Shown: positions 24,891-36,171 of the stretch, piece by piece
Layout of the letters: every line of letters starts with the position of its first letter
Position numbering within the stretch: position 1 is the first letter of the stretch
Assembly: GCA_024036415.1 (NCBI GenBank)
Contig: JAMWET010006778.1
Span: forward strand, 718,501-782,500
Direction of reading: 5' to 3'
From: Prochilodus magdalenae
Lineage: Eukaryota; Chordata; Actinopteri; Characiformes; Prochilodontidae
DNA: 64,000 nucleotides
Position numbers and translations under genes: made by a program
Notes under the pieces: model-generated
The model's database searches: none
What the model saw: the letters and a program-made list of their open reading frames with translations, nothing else
Told to the model about the DNA's origin: nothing

Positions 24891-25128
24891 ACCATATTCG
24901 TCTCCTTTACAAGAATGGTTCTCACTCAAACAATTTACTTGCAGTTTCATAGGAAACCAACAGTGTTTTTTTCATTGCACTGCCCAAAGCCCCTTTTTTG
25001 GGACATCAATTTCAGAGTCATTGAATTTTTGAATAGTAGCTGAATAAAATTGAAGAAAATATTTATTTGGTACCTAGAAAGTCTTCTTACATGGACTTAC
25101 ATTATAGTATATTTTTCCTTCTGCTGTA

Positions 25129-25138
25129 CACACCACAC

Positions 25139-25179
<41 letters not shown>

Positions 25180-25198
25180 ACACACGCACACACACACA
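25129..25198. repeat. (CA)n microsatellite
   Basis: About 30 CA units with CC and CG interruptions. Confidence 0.96.
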
Positions 25199-25299
25199 AG
25201 CATAGACACTGCGCGTATTCTCTATACTGAATACTGAAAGTCCGCTGGAACATAATAATTGATTGTAATAATATAATGTTGTATTATATTAGAACATTA

Positions 25300-25680
25300 A
25301 GAGCTTATTGAATGCTGAGTTAAAATCTTGGCTGAGCGAGCCTGCACTTGGACAATAAATGATGTTAACAATTGACCCCCGTGGCCTGAACAAGGGCACA
25401 GTTCCGCGCATAAATCTCGCCACGGCCCAAATCAACTTTCTGATAGTTCACCAAATAGAACTAATGACCTTGAAAGAGGAGCAAATTAGCAAACACACAG
25501 AGCCATCTGTGTGCCCCGCAGGCAGGCAAATTATTTCATCTTTGCCAAGGTAACCTAATGAATCTCGTACATTTTACATGTAAATCTCGGCCTAATCTCG
25601 CTCCTCTCCTCCGCCAAATAAATATATAAAACCCAATTATGATTTAATTAATAGAAATCTCTTGTTCCGTTGAATTTGTG
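25300..25680. promoter_or_regulatory. Possible conserved noncoding element
   Basis: Repeat-free, CpG-containing sequence is rich in developmental-factor words. Examples are GTTAACAATTGAC near 25366, a nuclear-receptor half site TGACCTTGAA near 25465, and several TAAT/ATTAATTA cores near 25640-25655. The word AATCTCG recurs three times (about 25561, 25582, 25593). There is no sustained frame. It is a candidate enhancer by appearance, not demonstrated. Confidence 0.35.
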
Positions 25681-25836
25681 CCTTGGCTGCAGCGAATGTG
25701 CTCCTTCTGTAGACGTACATTTGAGCTCCATCAGCCTGCGCTGTTCAAACATGCCCTGGGGCCACAGGACAGCATCTCGGAGTCCAGCCATTTCACCCCA
25801 AACCCTCACAGTGAGTGCACACGGACAACTCCTGCA

Positions 25837-25857
25837 TGTGTGTGTGTGTGTGTGTGT
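25837..25857. repeat. (GT)n microsatellite
   Basis: Ten GT units. Confidence 0.93.
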
Positions 25858-26460
25858 TAGCTTTTTATACATTTTCAGGACATTTACATTTAAACTAGAG
25901 CAAAATAGAACTAAACTATATTAAGACCAATGCTATGTGCCAGGCTCCAAAACAGGGATTAAGACTATATTGTCATAGACTATATTTCCTTTCACTGAAA
26001 AATCTCCATCCAAAATATTGTGTAGCCCTAATCCCTGTCCAGGAAACTGACCAAATATGTTTGTAGGTTTGTAGAGACAAGCTTATCTGAAATTAAGGGT
26101 ATTAATAGAGAATTTGTCCAACATTTGGTGCGGTATGCGCCTTTACTCTTCTGTGGAGGCTTTGCACTAGACTTTGGAACATTGCTGCGAGCATTTGATT
26201 GCATTCAGTCATGAGATCTGATGTGGGAGAATTAGCTCTGGATCACATCCCAAAGGGTGCCGTCTCTATAGAGTATGCAGCTCCACTGCTCCACAGCCCA
26301 AAGCAGGAGATCTTAATACTCTTACAGCTGAACTCTTGGCATGGAGCATAACAACCTTAAGTTAATGTGTGACTGCTCTATAGCATCACATTCTACTGGC
26401 AATGCTTTTACATGGGGATCATTAGCTCATCCGACTAAACATTAGTCACCTTGCGTATTT
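25858..26460. other. No gene seen
   Basis: AT-rich unique sequence with no recognised repeat. Confidence 0.5.
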
Positions 26461-27060
26461 AAGGTGGTAGTAACTTCAGGCTCCTGCAGATGGTGTTGGG
26501 TGAGGATGATCAGGCTATAAATACCTGCAGGGTATGTGATGGGAATCATAGATTGGGAAGAGGTGGTATAGTGCAGTGAATATCTCGCTGAATGTGTGAA
26601 GCATGGTTTGCAAAGCAGATGTTAATGACTGGCAAAAAGGAGTGATTGCATTTGGGCGTGCCAAAGACCATACTTTAAAGCAAGTAGCTAAATCTGCAGG
26701 TGTAAAGAGGCATACGGTTGTAAGGGTCTGCCAACAGTGGCTAAAATCACAGTCTACAGATAATTCTTCACAGAGTTGTAACAGGGATGGCACCCACTGC
26801 ACACATTTACGTCCAGCTATTGAAAACACACACTCCCAAGACTTAGATGGCCTTCAGTTAACTGCATAAGGTGAGGTTTGTCCGACAGGAGTATTTCTTA
26901 TTTCCTGGTAGTCTAGTCATTTGGAACTCAGAAATCTGGCCCAATTTCTTATTGCAAGAGAGGCTGAACATTGATTGTCTTCTACATCCAGAAACGTGTC
27001 CATGCCAAATCAAATAACAGCTCTTATTCATGCTCATGGAGGTATTGCCTGCAATAGGTA
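26461..27060 (+). pseudogene. Tc1-like transposase relic, N-terminal half (copy B)
   Basis: This is the best-preserved member of the family. An ATG at 26603 opens a frame whose residues 1-55 read as a complete Tc1-type helix-turn-helix. Legible words are NDWQKGVIAFGRAKDHTLK, VAKSAGV and TVVRVCQQWLKSQS. Two residues differ from the usual YQQWLKS pattern (C for Y, Q for R). The coding match is interrupted at about 26800-26935 by foreign sequence that recurs at 27719-27845, then resumes with AREAEH-type sequence at about 26958. No DDE catalytic residues are present. A leader of about 140 bases matches copies A and D. Confidence 0.85.
26800..26935 (+). repeat. Inserted segment, duplicate of 27719-27845
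   Basis: ACATTTACGTCCAGCTATTG and GATGGCCTTCAGTTAACTGC, then ATAAGGTGAG and GAGGTTTG-CC-ACAGGA, are shared with the later copy. It sits inside the transposase relic of copy B, so it arrived after that copy did or by template switching. Confidence 0.7.
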
Positions 27061-27171
27061 TGCTTATATCAGGGGTGACTGACTATTTGAGTATCCTAGT
27101 AGCTGACCTCTCAAGTTAGAAGCATTGTTTTAGATTCCTTTGGATATACACAGCAGTGAAACTGATTAAAT

Positions 27172-27219
27172 GAGTGTAGAGACAAGGAGGTGTACCTAAT
27201 TAAGTGGCCAGTACGTGTA
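27172..27219. mobile_element. Solo terminal fragment of the foldback family
   Basis: GAGACAAGGAGGTGTACCTA followed by ATTAAGTGGCCAGT is the inverted form of the end seen at 60131 (CACTTTATTAGGAACACCTC). No partner end is nearby. Confidence 0.6.
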
Positions 27220-27425
27220 TGTATCTTCTTACATTGACCATCTCTGATCTCTTATAAATACCTCCAAAATGGCTTTTTTTGTTAGTGAAGAAAAAAGCAT
27301 TCTGGATGTCTGTTACATATACTGTAAATGCATCAGACATTTTCTCATGTAAAAAAAAAAGAAAAATTATAAAAATAGAAATAAGGTTCTGTTCCAACTG
27401 CAATGACATATGGATGCCAATGTTA

Positions 27426-27451
27426 CTATATATATATATATATATATATAT
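27426..27451. repeat. (TA)n microsatellite
   Basis: Thirteen TA units. Confidence 0.94.
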
Positions 27452-27530
27452 TGTATTGTAGTAATAGCCACATATTATATACATGTTTATGTGATGAAGA
27501 AGACTGAATAAGACAAAGAAAGGAAGAACA

Positions 27531-27531
<1 letters not shown>

Positions 27532-27563
<32 letters not shown>
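27532..27563. repeat. (GT)n microsatellite
   Basis: About sixteen GT units. Confidence 0.94.
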
Positions 27564-27565
<2 letters not shown>

Positions 27566-27718
27566 ATGTGCTTCAGAGTGTGGGTGTCTCTGTCTGGCCC
27601 TGCTGTCACCCTGTCTGAAGACACACATCATTAGGCACTCAATGACAAGGTGTTCTTGCAGAAAGTTCGTGCCATTACTGTCCATGTCCTCACGCACCCA
27701 CTGCTGCAGACCTACACT

Positions 27719-27845
27719 GTACAACACACATTCACATCCAGCCATCGCAAACACACATACACACACTCAAGACCTAGATGGCCTTCAGTTAACTGCATAA
27801 GGTGAGCCTAAAGTGAGGTTTGCCCAACAGGAATACCTGTTAGTT
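27719..27845 (+). repeat. Second copy of the segment inserted in Tc1 copy B
   Basis: It matches 26800-26935, with the identical 34-base core centred on GATGGCCTTCAGTTAACTGC. An additional CACACATACACAC run separates the two halves here. Confidence 0.7.
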
Positions 27846-29465
27846 CTTTGTACTGTAGTCTTTTGGCTTAGCTGTTAGTCACGGTTATCACCAACTATAA
27901 TAATCACTGAAACATCGAAATAAAATTCTTTACAGTTCATTAAACTCATTTAAACAACTCTAAGTTTCAAAATTTTCTACTCAAGGCATTTGTGTTTGTA
28001 TATGGAAAGATGATTCTATGAAATTCAAAGTCAGTCAAAGCTAATAACATTTTGGACTTTTAACTGACTGGCATTTTTTATGAAAAGAAATCCATTTACT
28101 CAGCAACAAAGCAATCATAACTGTAACTTCTCCAAATGTTTTAGTAGTGAGTGTTTTGGTAGTGACCATTTAGTTAATTTTGAGCAGGAAACCAAACACT
28201 GGTCAGTATACACACACTGTAAAAAGTGTTTTGTTGGTCAAACCTAAAGAAATTACTGTCATTTGTTATAAGCAAATGAATTAGTTTTATTCAACCTTAA
28301 CAAAGGAGTTTTTTGTTAGTTTGTACTTTTTCAGTTCAGTTTTAAACATCTGAAAGTTCCAAAATATTTAAAGACAAAAGACATTTTCCTAATTTTTGAA
28401 AATATAGTACAGTCTCACTTCCTGATCTAAAATAAAGGGGTTTGGCTAAAATAAGGCTCAACCCATTGATTTAAATTCTTGGTGTTTGGTAGTGACTTGA
28501 AAACCCAGCTTTCTTTTTAAAATGAATAAAAAATATATAAATTGTAAATAGGTTTACTTTAAAAAAGTCACCTCCCCGAAGTAAGCTTGTAAATTATGTA
28601 AATGAATATATATATCATTACCATCTCAGTTCATACATTCAGCTAAATTTAAATCATATCCACAATATATCACATATTATTCATCTTTACTGTAAATATT
28701 ATATATGACCATTGGAAATGTAAATCAAATGTAAATATTGTATAACTATGTAAAGAAAGTAAAAGCTCTCAAAATATCCCCTCTAACTGAATGTTGGCAT
28801 ATATACAATCAATACACTTACTCTTCTCTTAAGTACACTCACTGGAGTGCCAACAACACTCACACAAACCAGCAAGCCACCCCCCTCCCTCTTTATTATC
28901 ATTTTCTGGAAGTCCTCCACTTCCAGTTCTGCTGGCGTGAGTCCTTTCCGAACCGAGTGGACAGCTGGTCGAGCTGCTCCTCTACCAGAGTCAAGTGCTG
29001 CTTCTATACATGGATATCCCCTTGCACGCCTCCATTACACGTCAAGGGCAGTAGGCCCATTGGAGTTAAAACCCTGACCCTAGAAATGGCAGTTTGCATG
29101 CTAGCCTGTAGCCAGCAGTGCTATAAAGCTTGAAACACTAGACGGGCTAGACAGGGCCAGATTTTTCCCATGAGATTCATATTATTTCTTAAATATTTTT
29201 TGAAATGTTTTGTTCAGATTGTTCACAGCCTGTTTTTGGCCTGTGCTACAGCACAAGAACAAAGCATTACAATTTTATCACAAGAACAATGCATTACATA
29301 GCCTAACTTTAGAGATGTTGTTCACAGGTATTATTGTATGCAGTAAACTTCTTTCTCAGTTTCCTTTACACTAGCAAATGGAAATCAATGTAGATGTTTT
29401 TAATTGATATCATCATCAAAAGAATAGTTCAATTAGAAGAAAGGGTCAGCATGTCTTCTTAGCAT
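27846..29465. other. No gene seen; 1.6 kb
   Basis: Mostly AT-rich. CACTGTAAAAAGTGTTTTGT near 28214 resembles the ends of small fish MITEs but has no clear partner. A GC-richer patch at about 28.85-29.10 kb holds open frames of 131 and 76 codons in two frames. Neither shows a domain, and the patch could equally be a noncoding conserved block. Confidence 0.45.
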
Positions 29466-29740
29466 GGAGTTGTAGAGGTTCCTAATGGTGTCCTGTGCTA
29501 ATCCATCCCATGCAGCTTGAATATTCCCCCACAGTTCCTGCAGCCTTTGCAGGTAGGGATGGAGGAGGCATCAGACCAGACCTTCTAGACATGTGAAGTG
29601 TGACACCAAAACCACTCACCTTGGCGTTGACCATGATGTCTCCACCAAGACAAAAGGGGGATTCATCACTGAAGATGACCCGCTGCGTCACTCCATGACG
29701 TCACATGCACGACCCAGCATGACACTTGAATCATTTGCAT
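29466..29740 (-). pseudogene. Tc1-like transposase relic (C-terminal part)
   Basis: The minus strand keeps RVIFSDESPF-LGGD, the block with the second DDE residue (Asp codon at 29665-29667). It is followed by MVNAKV, then in another frame the C-terminal end matching 15650-16000. Pro replaces the usual Arg in DESRF. The first catalytic Asp and the Glu region are absent. The related copy at 15.65 kb is about as decayed. Confidence 0.78.
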
Positions 29741-30325
29741 ATCTCACAATGTCAAACCTACTCACTAAGTTTCATTCTTGTCAGATGATTCTTTCTGGGT
29801 GCAGCTATTTGTGCAGCTATTGTTTTGATGATGAGTGTGATGAAATAAAACTGGTTCCTTTGTAACTGTATCTGATTACCACACTGTTGTCTGTCTGGGT
29901 ATGTGGCTCTGTGTTGAGCTGCTCGTGAGCAGTGAGGAATAAAAGGAGAGAGGGTAGAATCCCTTCCTGTGGCAACAGTTTTTTCTACATAGAAGAGTGG
30001 TGACTCCAAACAATGAGAATCAGCCTTTATAGCTACTGTGAAAAGGGTTGATTTGCAGTGGAAGTGGAACTTTGGATGACTAATAATTCCTCTCCTCGTT
30101 TTTCCTGAATCTGATGAAAGCTGCCATGTTTTGCTGGGTAAATCCATGAAGATAAATTAGCGGGCCCAGATGTAAAGCTTGCTGCTGTTCAGGTCGGCTG
30201 AGTTCAGACGGAGTTTTGTCATGCTGTATTTGAGTTAATACAAGATTTCATAGTCGTTTTAATGCTGTATGAGCAGTGCAGCGATAGAAGCCTCAATAGA
30301 GAGCTGATTATTATTTCATATCTGC
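29741..30325. other. No gene seen
   Basis: Mixed composition. A 129-codon minus frame (29758-30147) has no domain, and its 3' end overlaps Tc1-flanking sequence. Confidence 0.45.
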
Positions 30326-30610
30326 TCTTTCTCTCCCTCTCTTTTTCTCCCTCTTCTCTCGTTCTCTCTTTTACTCTCTCAGTCTCTCAATCTCTTGCTC
30401 ACTGTCTGACACACACACACTCTTCATGTAATTGATTCGCCCTACTGAACTGATAGAATTAACAGATAGTGCGGAGCGTCTGAGAGAGAGGAAGAGAGAG
30501 CATCCCATCTGAGTATATAATCTCTTTATTCTTTTGTCTCTCTTTTTTATTTCTGTCTTCCTCTCTCCCTAGCCTCTCCTATTCTCTCCCTTTATTTATT
30601 TTGCCTCCAT

Positions 30611-30678
<68 letters not shown>

Positions 30679-30935
30679 CCTCTCTCTCTTTGTTTCTCTC
30701 TCCCCCTTCCCTGCCCATCTCTTTCTTTTCTCTCTTTCTAATTCTTTACCTTCCTTTTCAAAATGTCTCTCTATCTATCTTTTTTTCTCATCCTTTATTT
30801 TTCTTGTAATCACCCTCTCTGTCTCTCTCTATCTGTCCATCTGTGCATCGCTCTTTCTCTGAGACACTCTCACTCTATTTGTCTGTCTGTGTATGTCCGT
30901 TTTTCTGTGCCCCCCCCTCCTTCTCGCTCTTTCTC
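30326..30935. repeat. CT-rich tract with (TC)n microsatellite
   Basis: Over 600 bases of CT-biased sequence contain a pure TC run at 30617-30673. The strong pyrimidine strand bias is a candidate H-DNA or replication-slippage site. Open frames here (for example 30763-30951) are artefacts of the simple sequence. Confidence 0.93.
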
Positions 30936-30944
30936 GCTCTCTGG

Positions 30945-31200
30945 TTGTTAGTTGAGGATTTGATGACTGATAAAGACAAATTTTCCCGAGGCAGTGGGTA
31001 CAGAGAGGATCGCCGACTGCTATCAAAACCCTGTCAATTAGCCTCATGCTAGCACGATAAAAGGCCCTTAATGGGCACTTCATATCAGCACAGCGACTCA
31101 GACCTGTCCCACGAGTGGCAGCAAGACCGATCCCCCCGACGCCACAATCTGATAACAAAGGTTCCACCTGTCTAATGATACAGTGCAGGACTCCCTCCGC
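30945..31200. other. Possible conserved noncoding block
   Basis: Mixed, CpG-containing sequence directly after the CT tract (CGAGGCAGTGGG, GGATCGCCGACTGC, CCCCCCGACGCC) carries homeodomain-like CAATTAGCC and TCTAATGA. No repeat was recognised. Candidate only. Confidence 0.3.
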
Positions 31201-32989
31201 TACGTCTTATCTTTCAGACACCTCCTAGTGACCCTTGTCCCCAGCTACACACACTTATTCACACACTGATATTCTGTCTTATTCTATGTTATATGGTTAT
31301 ATGTAGTGTCATATTACACATATCTCTTAATTATTATAACCATTTTACAATAGAATTATTAGATTTTCTTTACACTGATACATAATTGCTGCCCAAACAA
31401 AACATCATTACCTAAAATGTGTACGGGGTTAAGAGAAAGAAAAAAGCCGTCTTATTGTTTAATATATGTTAACATAATGAATTTTGGACTATGTCTACTG
31501 GTCCATTTGTCAATGACAAGTTTTAGTCTACAGACTAACTAAGGTGACTATAATTAGGTGTTTGGTGTATGTATAATTAAGTGTTTATTGATGAAAAGCC
31601 ACTTATTTACACAGATATTCATTTAAAGGTGACATAGAATAGAAAATTCCTAAGCTGAATCAAGAGAGTTCATTACTGACACACCGTCAACTTCAAACAC
31701 TGCTGTCTTCTCATTCAAATGCAAAGTAGCAATTGCAGAATCCAATTTCAAATCCCATTTCAAAATTACACAACAGTCTTGAATCATTAATATTTACATC
31801 CTCCAAAATGTACATATAACAGAGCACCCAAAATAGCAAATACTGTATATGAAGGAATCTACTGTTCCAGTGTAAATCCAATGTCGGCACTTCCATACCA
31901 TTTCCAAGGGACTCAATGGGCATGGTTGATGTCTATCGTTAGTTTTTGATGGTTGAAGTCAGATCATCTTAAGATGAACATTTCATAGTGAGTAGCTAAT
32001 TCAATTTCTTTTATATTGTTGTTGAAATTGAAAGCAAGTAGGTAGCATAGCTAAAGCTAGCCCTGGTAAATAGCTGGCTTCAGTAACCAGCATAGCTAAC
32101 TAAATAGTGTAATGGCCTAGCTTTTTTACATGGAGGTTGATGTTGTTTTCCTTTCTAATCAAATTATTCATAAGCACATCAGTAAAGAGAAAACTCATTC
32201 TAGGGCTGAACCATAGCATTAAATGGGTGTGTAAAACTGCATCTGGGCATTTTTTCACCCTGACCAAAGTCAGATATCAGAGAACACTGTAAAATACTGT
32301 ATCTATGAATTCCATGGCACCTTTATTCCTTCTCTTGGTGACTGTAAGAACATAGCATATAAATAACTCACAATGAGAGCTAACTGCACTACAGCCTCCA
32401 CACAGTGGGGTTAGTTATTATACAGTGTTGCAGCTAAGCCCTCCAAATTAACAATGAGAGATGTCTGTATTCTCCTATATTAATTCAAAACAGTTTATTT
32501 TTCAGCACTCTATTAAAGTGATTCACTTGCTCTCCCGTATTCCACTTTGTGTTGTGGGAGGAGGTTGGAACTGTGTGGCTGTTCTTGTCTAAGCCCATGT
32601 GGTGATATGGATATCATATGTATCTAAAAAATGGGAACTGCGGTAGCATAAAATGCATGCCATCTCATGATACGTTCTCTGGGTAAAAGAAAAGAGATCT
32701 CAAACATACTCCTAATAAATACTGTGAGGTGGTTGATGTCTTTAAGTGGTTTCATAGATGTACATATTCATCTATGCATCGTATGCCCCACTAATGTACA
32801 TCCAAAAAAAATAAATAAATAAAAAATTTAGGGATACGACCATTAAAGCTTCACCAGTAACATTTGTTAACATCACACTTGTCAAACTCACTTACTCTTT
32901 CCAATTAAGCTCCAGCACTGGTTACTTAAGAATTAACATCAACTGTTTTTTTCTCCCTTTTCCCACCCCTGCACCATAGAGACAGATAA
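31201..32989. other. No gene seen; 1.8 kb
   Basis: AT-rich sequence. GCTAGC/AGCTAA words cluster at about 32040-32125 without a clean repeat unit, and a short AAAT run lies near 32808-32826. Confidence 0.5.
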
Positions 32990-33420
32990 ACACCTTCCAC
33001 CCACTCTTTCTGTTCCCACTTTGCAGCAATTATTAAGAGCTAATAGATTTGCAATGTTGCAATATACTGATCCAATTACAGGATCTACATTAGCAATTAA
33101 CTTCCAGCTAAAAATAACAATAATGCCAATTACATGCATACATAATCATATAATCAGCATATTCTGTCACTACACAATTATTATGATTACCCCTCGGTAT
33201 ATGGAATGCTTCGCCAGAGGGATATGTACACAAAGCCATTCTCATTTTCCTTCTCTCTTATAAATTACCAATTTCATTTCCCGCAAAGAGAGCAGAAAAT
33301 GAAAAAGCAGCCAGCAGAAATACCCTCTAAAATGGTCATTTGTTAGCGTTAAAGTGGCGACTAATGGAATAGGACATTTTAGCATATAAAAATCATTAGG
33401 AAGGCGGACGTTGGTTTAGC
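32990..33420. promoter_or_regulatory. Possible conserved noncoding element
   Basis: This is repeat-free and dense in TAAT/ATTA cores (CAATTATTAAGAGCTAATAG, TTACATTAG-CAATTAAC, CACAATTATTATGATTA). CpG-containing patches occur at about 33195-33215 and 33345-33410. No frame extends beyond 80 codons. It resembles AT-rich developmental enhancers. Confidence 0.33.
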
Positions 33421-33497
33421 CAAACCGCAACAGGTGAAAACAATGACTGCCTCAACCTGTATGTCTTTCAGAAAGTGAAGGAAAGGGTTTTTATATA

Positions 33498-33605
33498 TAT
33501 CATCGCTGAAAAACATGTATCTCCATTTCTGTTGATTTGTACTTCTTTTGATTTTATGCACTATTTGATCACATGATATGCTGTCATCAATGTGTAAACA
33601 CAGTG
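33498..33605 (+). mobile_element. 5' fragment of the TCGTCGCTGTCC-ended MITE family
   Basis: TATCATCGCTG-AAAAACATG then TATCTCCATTTCTGTTGATT, TTATGCACTATTTGATCA and TGTAAACA follow the order of the left half of 48550-48804. The right half is missing. Confidence 0.7.
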
Positions 33606-33654
33606 TTCTGGCTCATAGATGTATCCACATCATAAATTTAGGGGACCTAACCTA

Positions 33655-33755
33655 CTCACTCACTCATCTTCTAAACTGTTAAATCCTTCTGGGGCGCAGG
33701 AGGGGCGGAAGCCTATCCAAGCTTTCAATGGGCAGAAGGCAACAGGAGACCTAGC
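33655..33755. repeat. Dispersed-repeat fragment
   Basis: CACTCATCTTCTAAACTGTT, GGAAGCCTATCCAAGC and GGGCAGAAGGCA-CAGGAGA match the start of the common fish repeat that appears in fuller form at 42878-43163. Confidence 0.55.
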
Positions 33756-33893
33756 CTATGATAATGTAATTATTATGCAGTCCATATTTAATCATTAACT
33801 GAATATCTACAATGGTTTTGTTACCTTAGAACAGTTTTTTTCTGAAGTGGAAAAATTCTGTCACAGGAGAATGCTTGCACAAAACAAATTCTT

Positions 33894-33897
<4 letters not shown>

Positions 33898-33972
<75 letters not shown>

Positions 33973-33976
33973 TAAT
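33898..33976. repeat. (TAA)n microsatellite
   Basis: About 25 TAA units with one AAC change. Read on the minus strand it gives a poly-Leu artefact. Confidence 0.97.
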
Positions 33977-35804
33977 ATGTTTATGTAGTTCTCATAACAC
34001 ATCAACCATAATGTATCCACTGGTGACTTACAGATGAACTACAGAACTACAGCTAATGTGGATAGACATGTGTATTGACTTCAGTTCTTATTGCTGTAAT
34101 TACACAAATGCATCTTAATGCTTGAAACAGCATAAGAATTGCTGATTTTTCCAGCCTGTGTACATAAATGTCAACATTCCTAATGTTGTCTCAACACAGC
34201 TTTACAGAAAAGAACAAAGCATTTGCTTAAACATCCTTCAGAAACTTTCTGATTAATCCAGGAGGTAGTAACACTAAATTAGAACCCCAGGTTTTCTGTC
34301 AGAGTGAGAAATAGAGTTCATGGTCAGTGCCAGATGCTGGTGGCTCCCCTTTGGTAACTCTGGTCATTCAGGTTGATGAGCAGTAGAGCATCATCAGGTC
34401 AGACAGCATGTAGTAGTATGCTTGTGAAAACAGATTTCTGGGGTTCCACCATTCAGTAATGTGATGGTATTTAAACAGCAAGAGCAGATAACCAAGTTAT
34501 ATAAGCTAAGTAAGTAAAAATATTAAATATAAAGATATGTGGACTGTCCATCAAATTACACAGTCATGTTGCAATCAGATTTTTATTTTTGTAAAAATAG
34601 CATTTTGCATTATCATACATGTGTAATTACACAAGATATTAATTTACTGGTTGTTACAGTATGGTCCTGCCACTACCAAGATATGCTTGTGTAGTTACAT
34701 GCGCTGTTACATGGGTATTTACAGAAGCTGTACTAAAGTAACCCATGTGTAATAGTGAGTACATCACCAGTAATTGTGCTGTTGTTGCCCATGCTGTTTA
34801 GCTTGTGGCTACAAAGTTGCGATAAGAACCCAAGCCGACAATAATAACTTTGGGGTTTTCAAGGGTTAAAAGCATTTTGAGATGACATTGTATATGTGGC
34901 CTATACTTCTGGAACTGCACAAAGATCATGCGAATGAAAAACTGAAAAACCGCAGTCTTATTGGCGTTTGGAGAACTCGTCGTTTTTTTATGTGCTCCTC
35001 AGGAGAGCGGTGTGACATTTCAGTTCGGGTCCAGCATGTTGGGAGGTTTTTGGAGCACAGGGCTGGCACAATGATCCAGGGTTCTTCCACTGGCAGCGGC
35101 CAGAGAGTGGCCTGCCTTGGTGGTCTGGGGCCGGGAGCGGACGAATGGAGGGAATGAGTATTCCGTATGCTGGGCTGGTGGGTGGATTTAGGACAAGCCC
35201 GTAGCTGCATGGACAGTCAGCAGTCTGCGTGCAGCTCGTGCGCTTTCTGATTTATTTATTGAGGGTGCTCTGTTATGTCTCATGTGCATTTGACCTGAGC
35301 ATACGTTATGCAGTTAGGACTGTGTATGTTAAATGGAGTATGGCTAGAAGGTGAGGTTTCCGTCAAACTTCTGTAACTGACTGTGAAGAAGATCGGAAAC
35401 TCTAGTGCCTAGCTCAAACACACAAAGTCCACTGCTTTTGCTTATATGTGTGCACAGTCCATTGGCTGTTCATTATACCATAGGCAAAATTTGTGCCTAG
35501 AAAGTCATTAACCTTGAAAAGCTATAGCTTCTAGGAACATTTTTGTTAGGCGAGGTAAGAGAATGGTTTGTATGCATCAGAAAGTCTGGGATATTCAAAA
35601 TTCCTAAATGAAGGCACTATTACCTTTGGGTTTTCTTTGTGTAGAGACTGATAAAATCATTGAACCTACTCAAACAGAACTATTATGCCCAATTATCCGG
35701 TGATGTACAATCCAAATTCCGCAGTATTAGTGAATTATAGCATGTGAAACAATTGCTACTAGGCCATTAGAGTGCCAAACCTCAGGTAATGCCAGGAAAA
35801 AATG
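33977..35804. other. No gene seen; 1.8 kb
   Basis: AT-rich to 34.85 kb. At 34.93-35.25 kb a GC-richer patch has frames of 91 and 94 codons on opposite strands (34882-35157 plus, 34926-35210 minus). They cover the same DNA and neither has a domain, so I treat the patch as noncoding. Confidence 0.45.
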
Positions 35805-35900
35805 TGGCTTGTAAGTAATTGGACAGTTATACCATAATTACTGTTTTGGCTCTGTACTTCAGCACATTGGATTTGAAATAAAACAATGACTGTGCTACCA
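35805..35900. mobile_element. Terminal fragment of a Tc1-like element
   Basis: GTAATTGGACAGTTATACCA followed by TTTTGGCTCTGTACTTCAGC and TTTGAAATAAAACAATGACT is, from memory, the subterminal sequence of a common fish Tc1-like transposon. No transposase is seen beside it. Confidence 0.5.
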
Positions 35901-36171
35901 CATAAGCATTGGCCCCCTTGTCAGAATGGCATGCCTTTGATTCACAGTGATGCCACAGCCGTTTTGTGACCAGAAGTCATAGACAGAATAACTTGCCTCA
36001 CTCTTTCCTATCACTTAAAGTCAAATTAGCAAATGCTGTCATCTGTTTGCTGGCAAAGCAGTGTCAGTTAGTGTTCTCCTCTAAGCATGTTGAGCTGCCC
36101 ATATCATTGAGCTGCCAGTGGTATTTCCTCTTTATGTGTCTTAGAGGCGGGATTTTGGGGTGTTATCAAAT

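Noticed and set aside
27200..27766. 188-codon minus-strand open frame, the longest in the window
   Set aside because: It is made of GT and TA microsatellites plus part of a duplicated repeat; the His/Thr and Tyr/Ile runs are translations of simple sequence.
28738..29133. 131-codon plus frame
   Set aside because: Two overlapping frames cover the same GC-richer patch and neither shows a recognisable motif.
33826..34020. Minus frame with a poly-Leu run, resembling a membrane segment
   Set aside because: It is the TAA microsatellite read on the minus strand.
34882..35210. Overlapping 91- and 94-codon frames on opposite strands
   Set aside because: Opposite-strand frames over the same patch are expected where few stop words occur; no domain in either.
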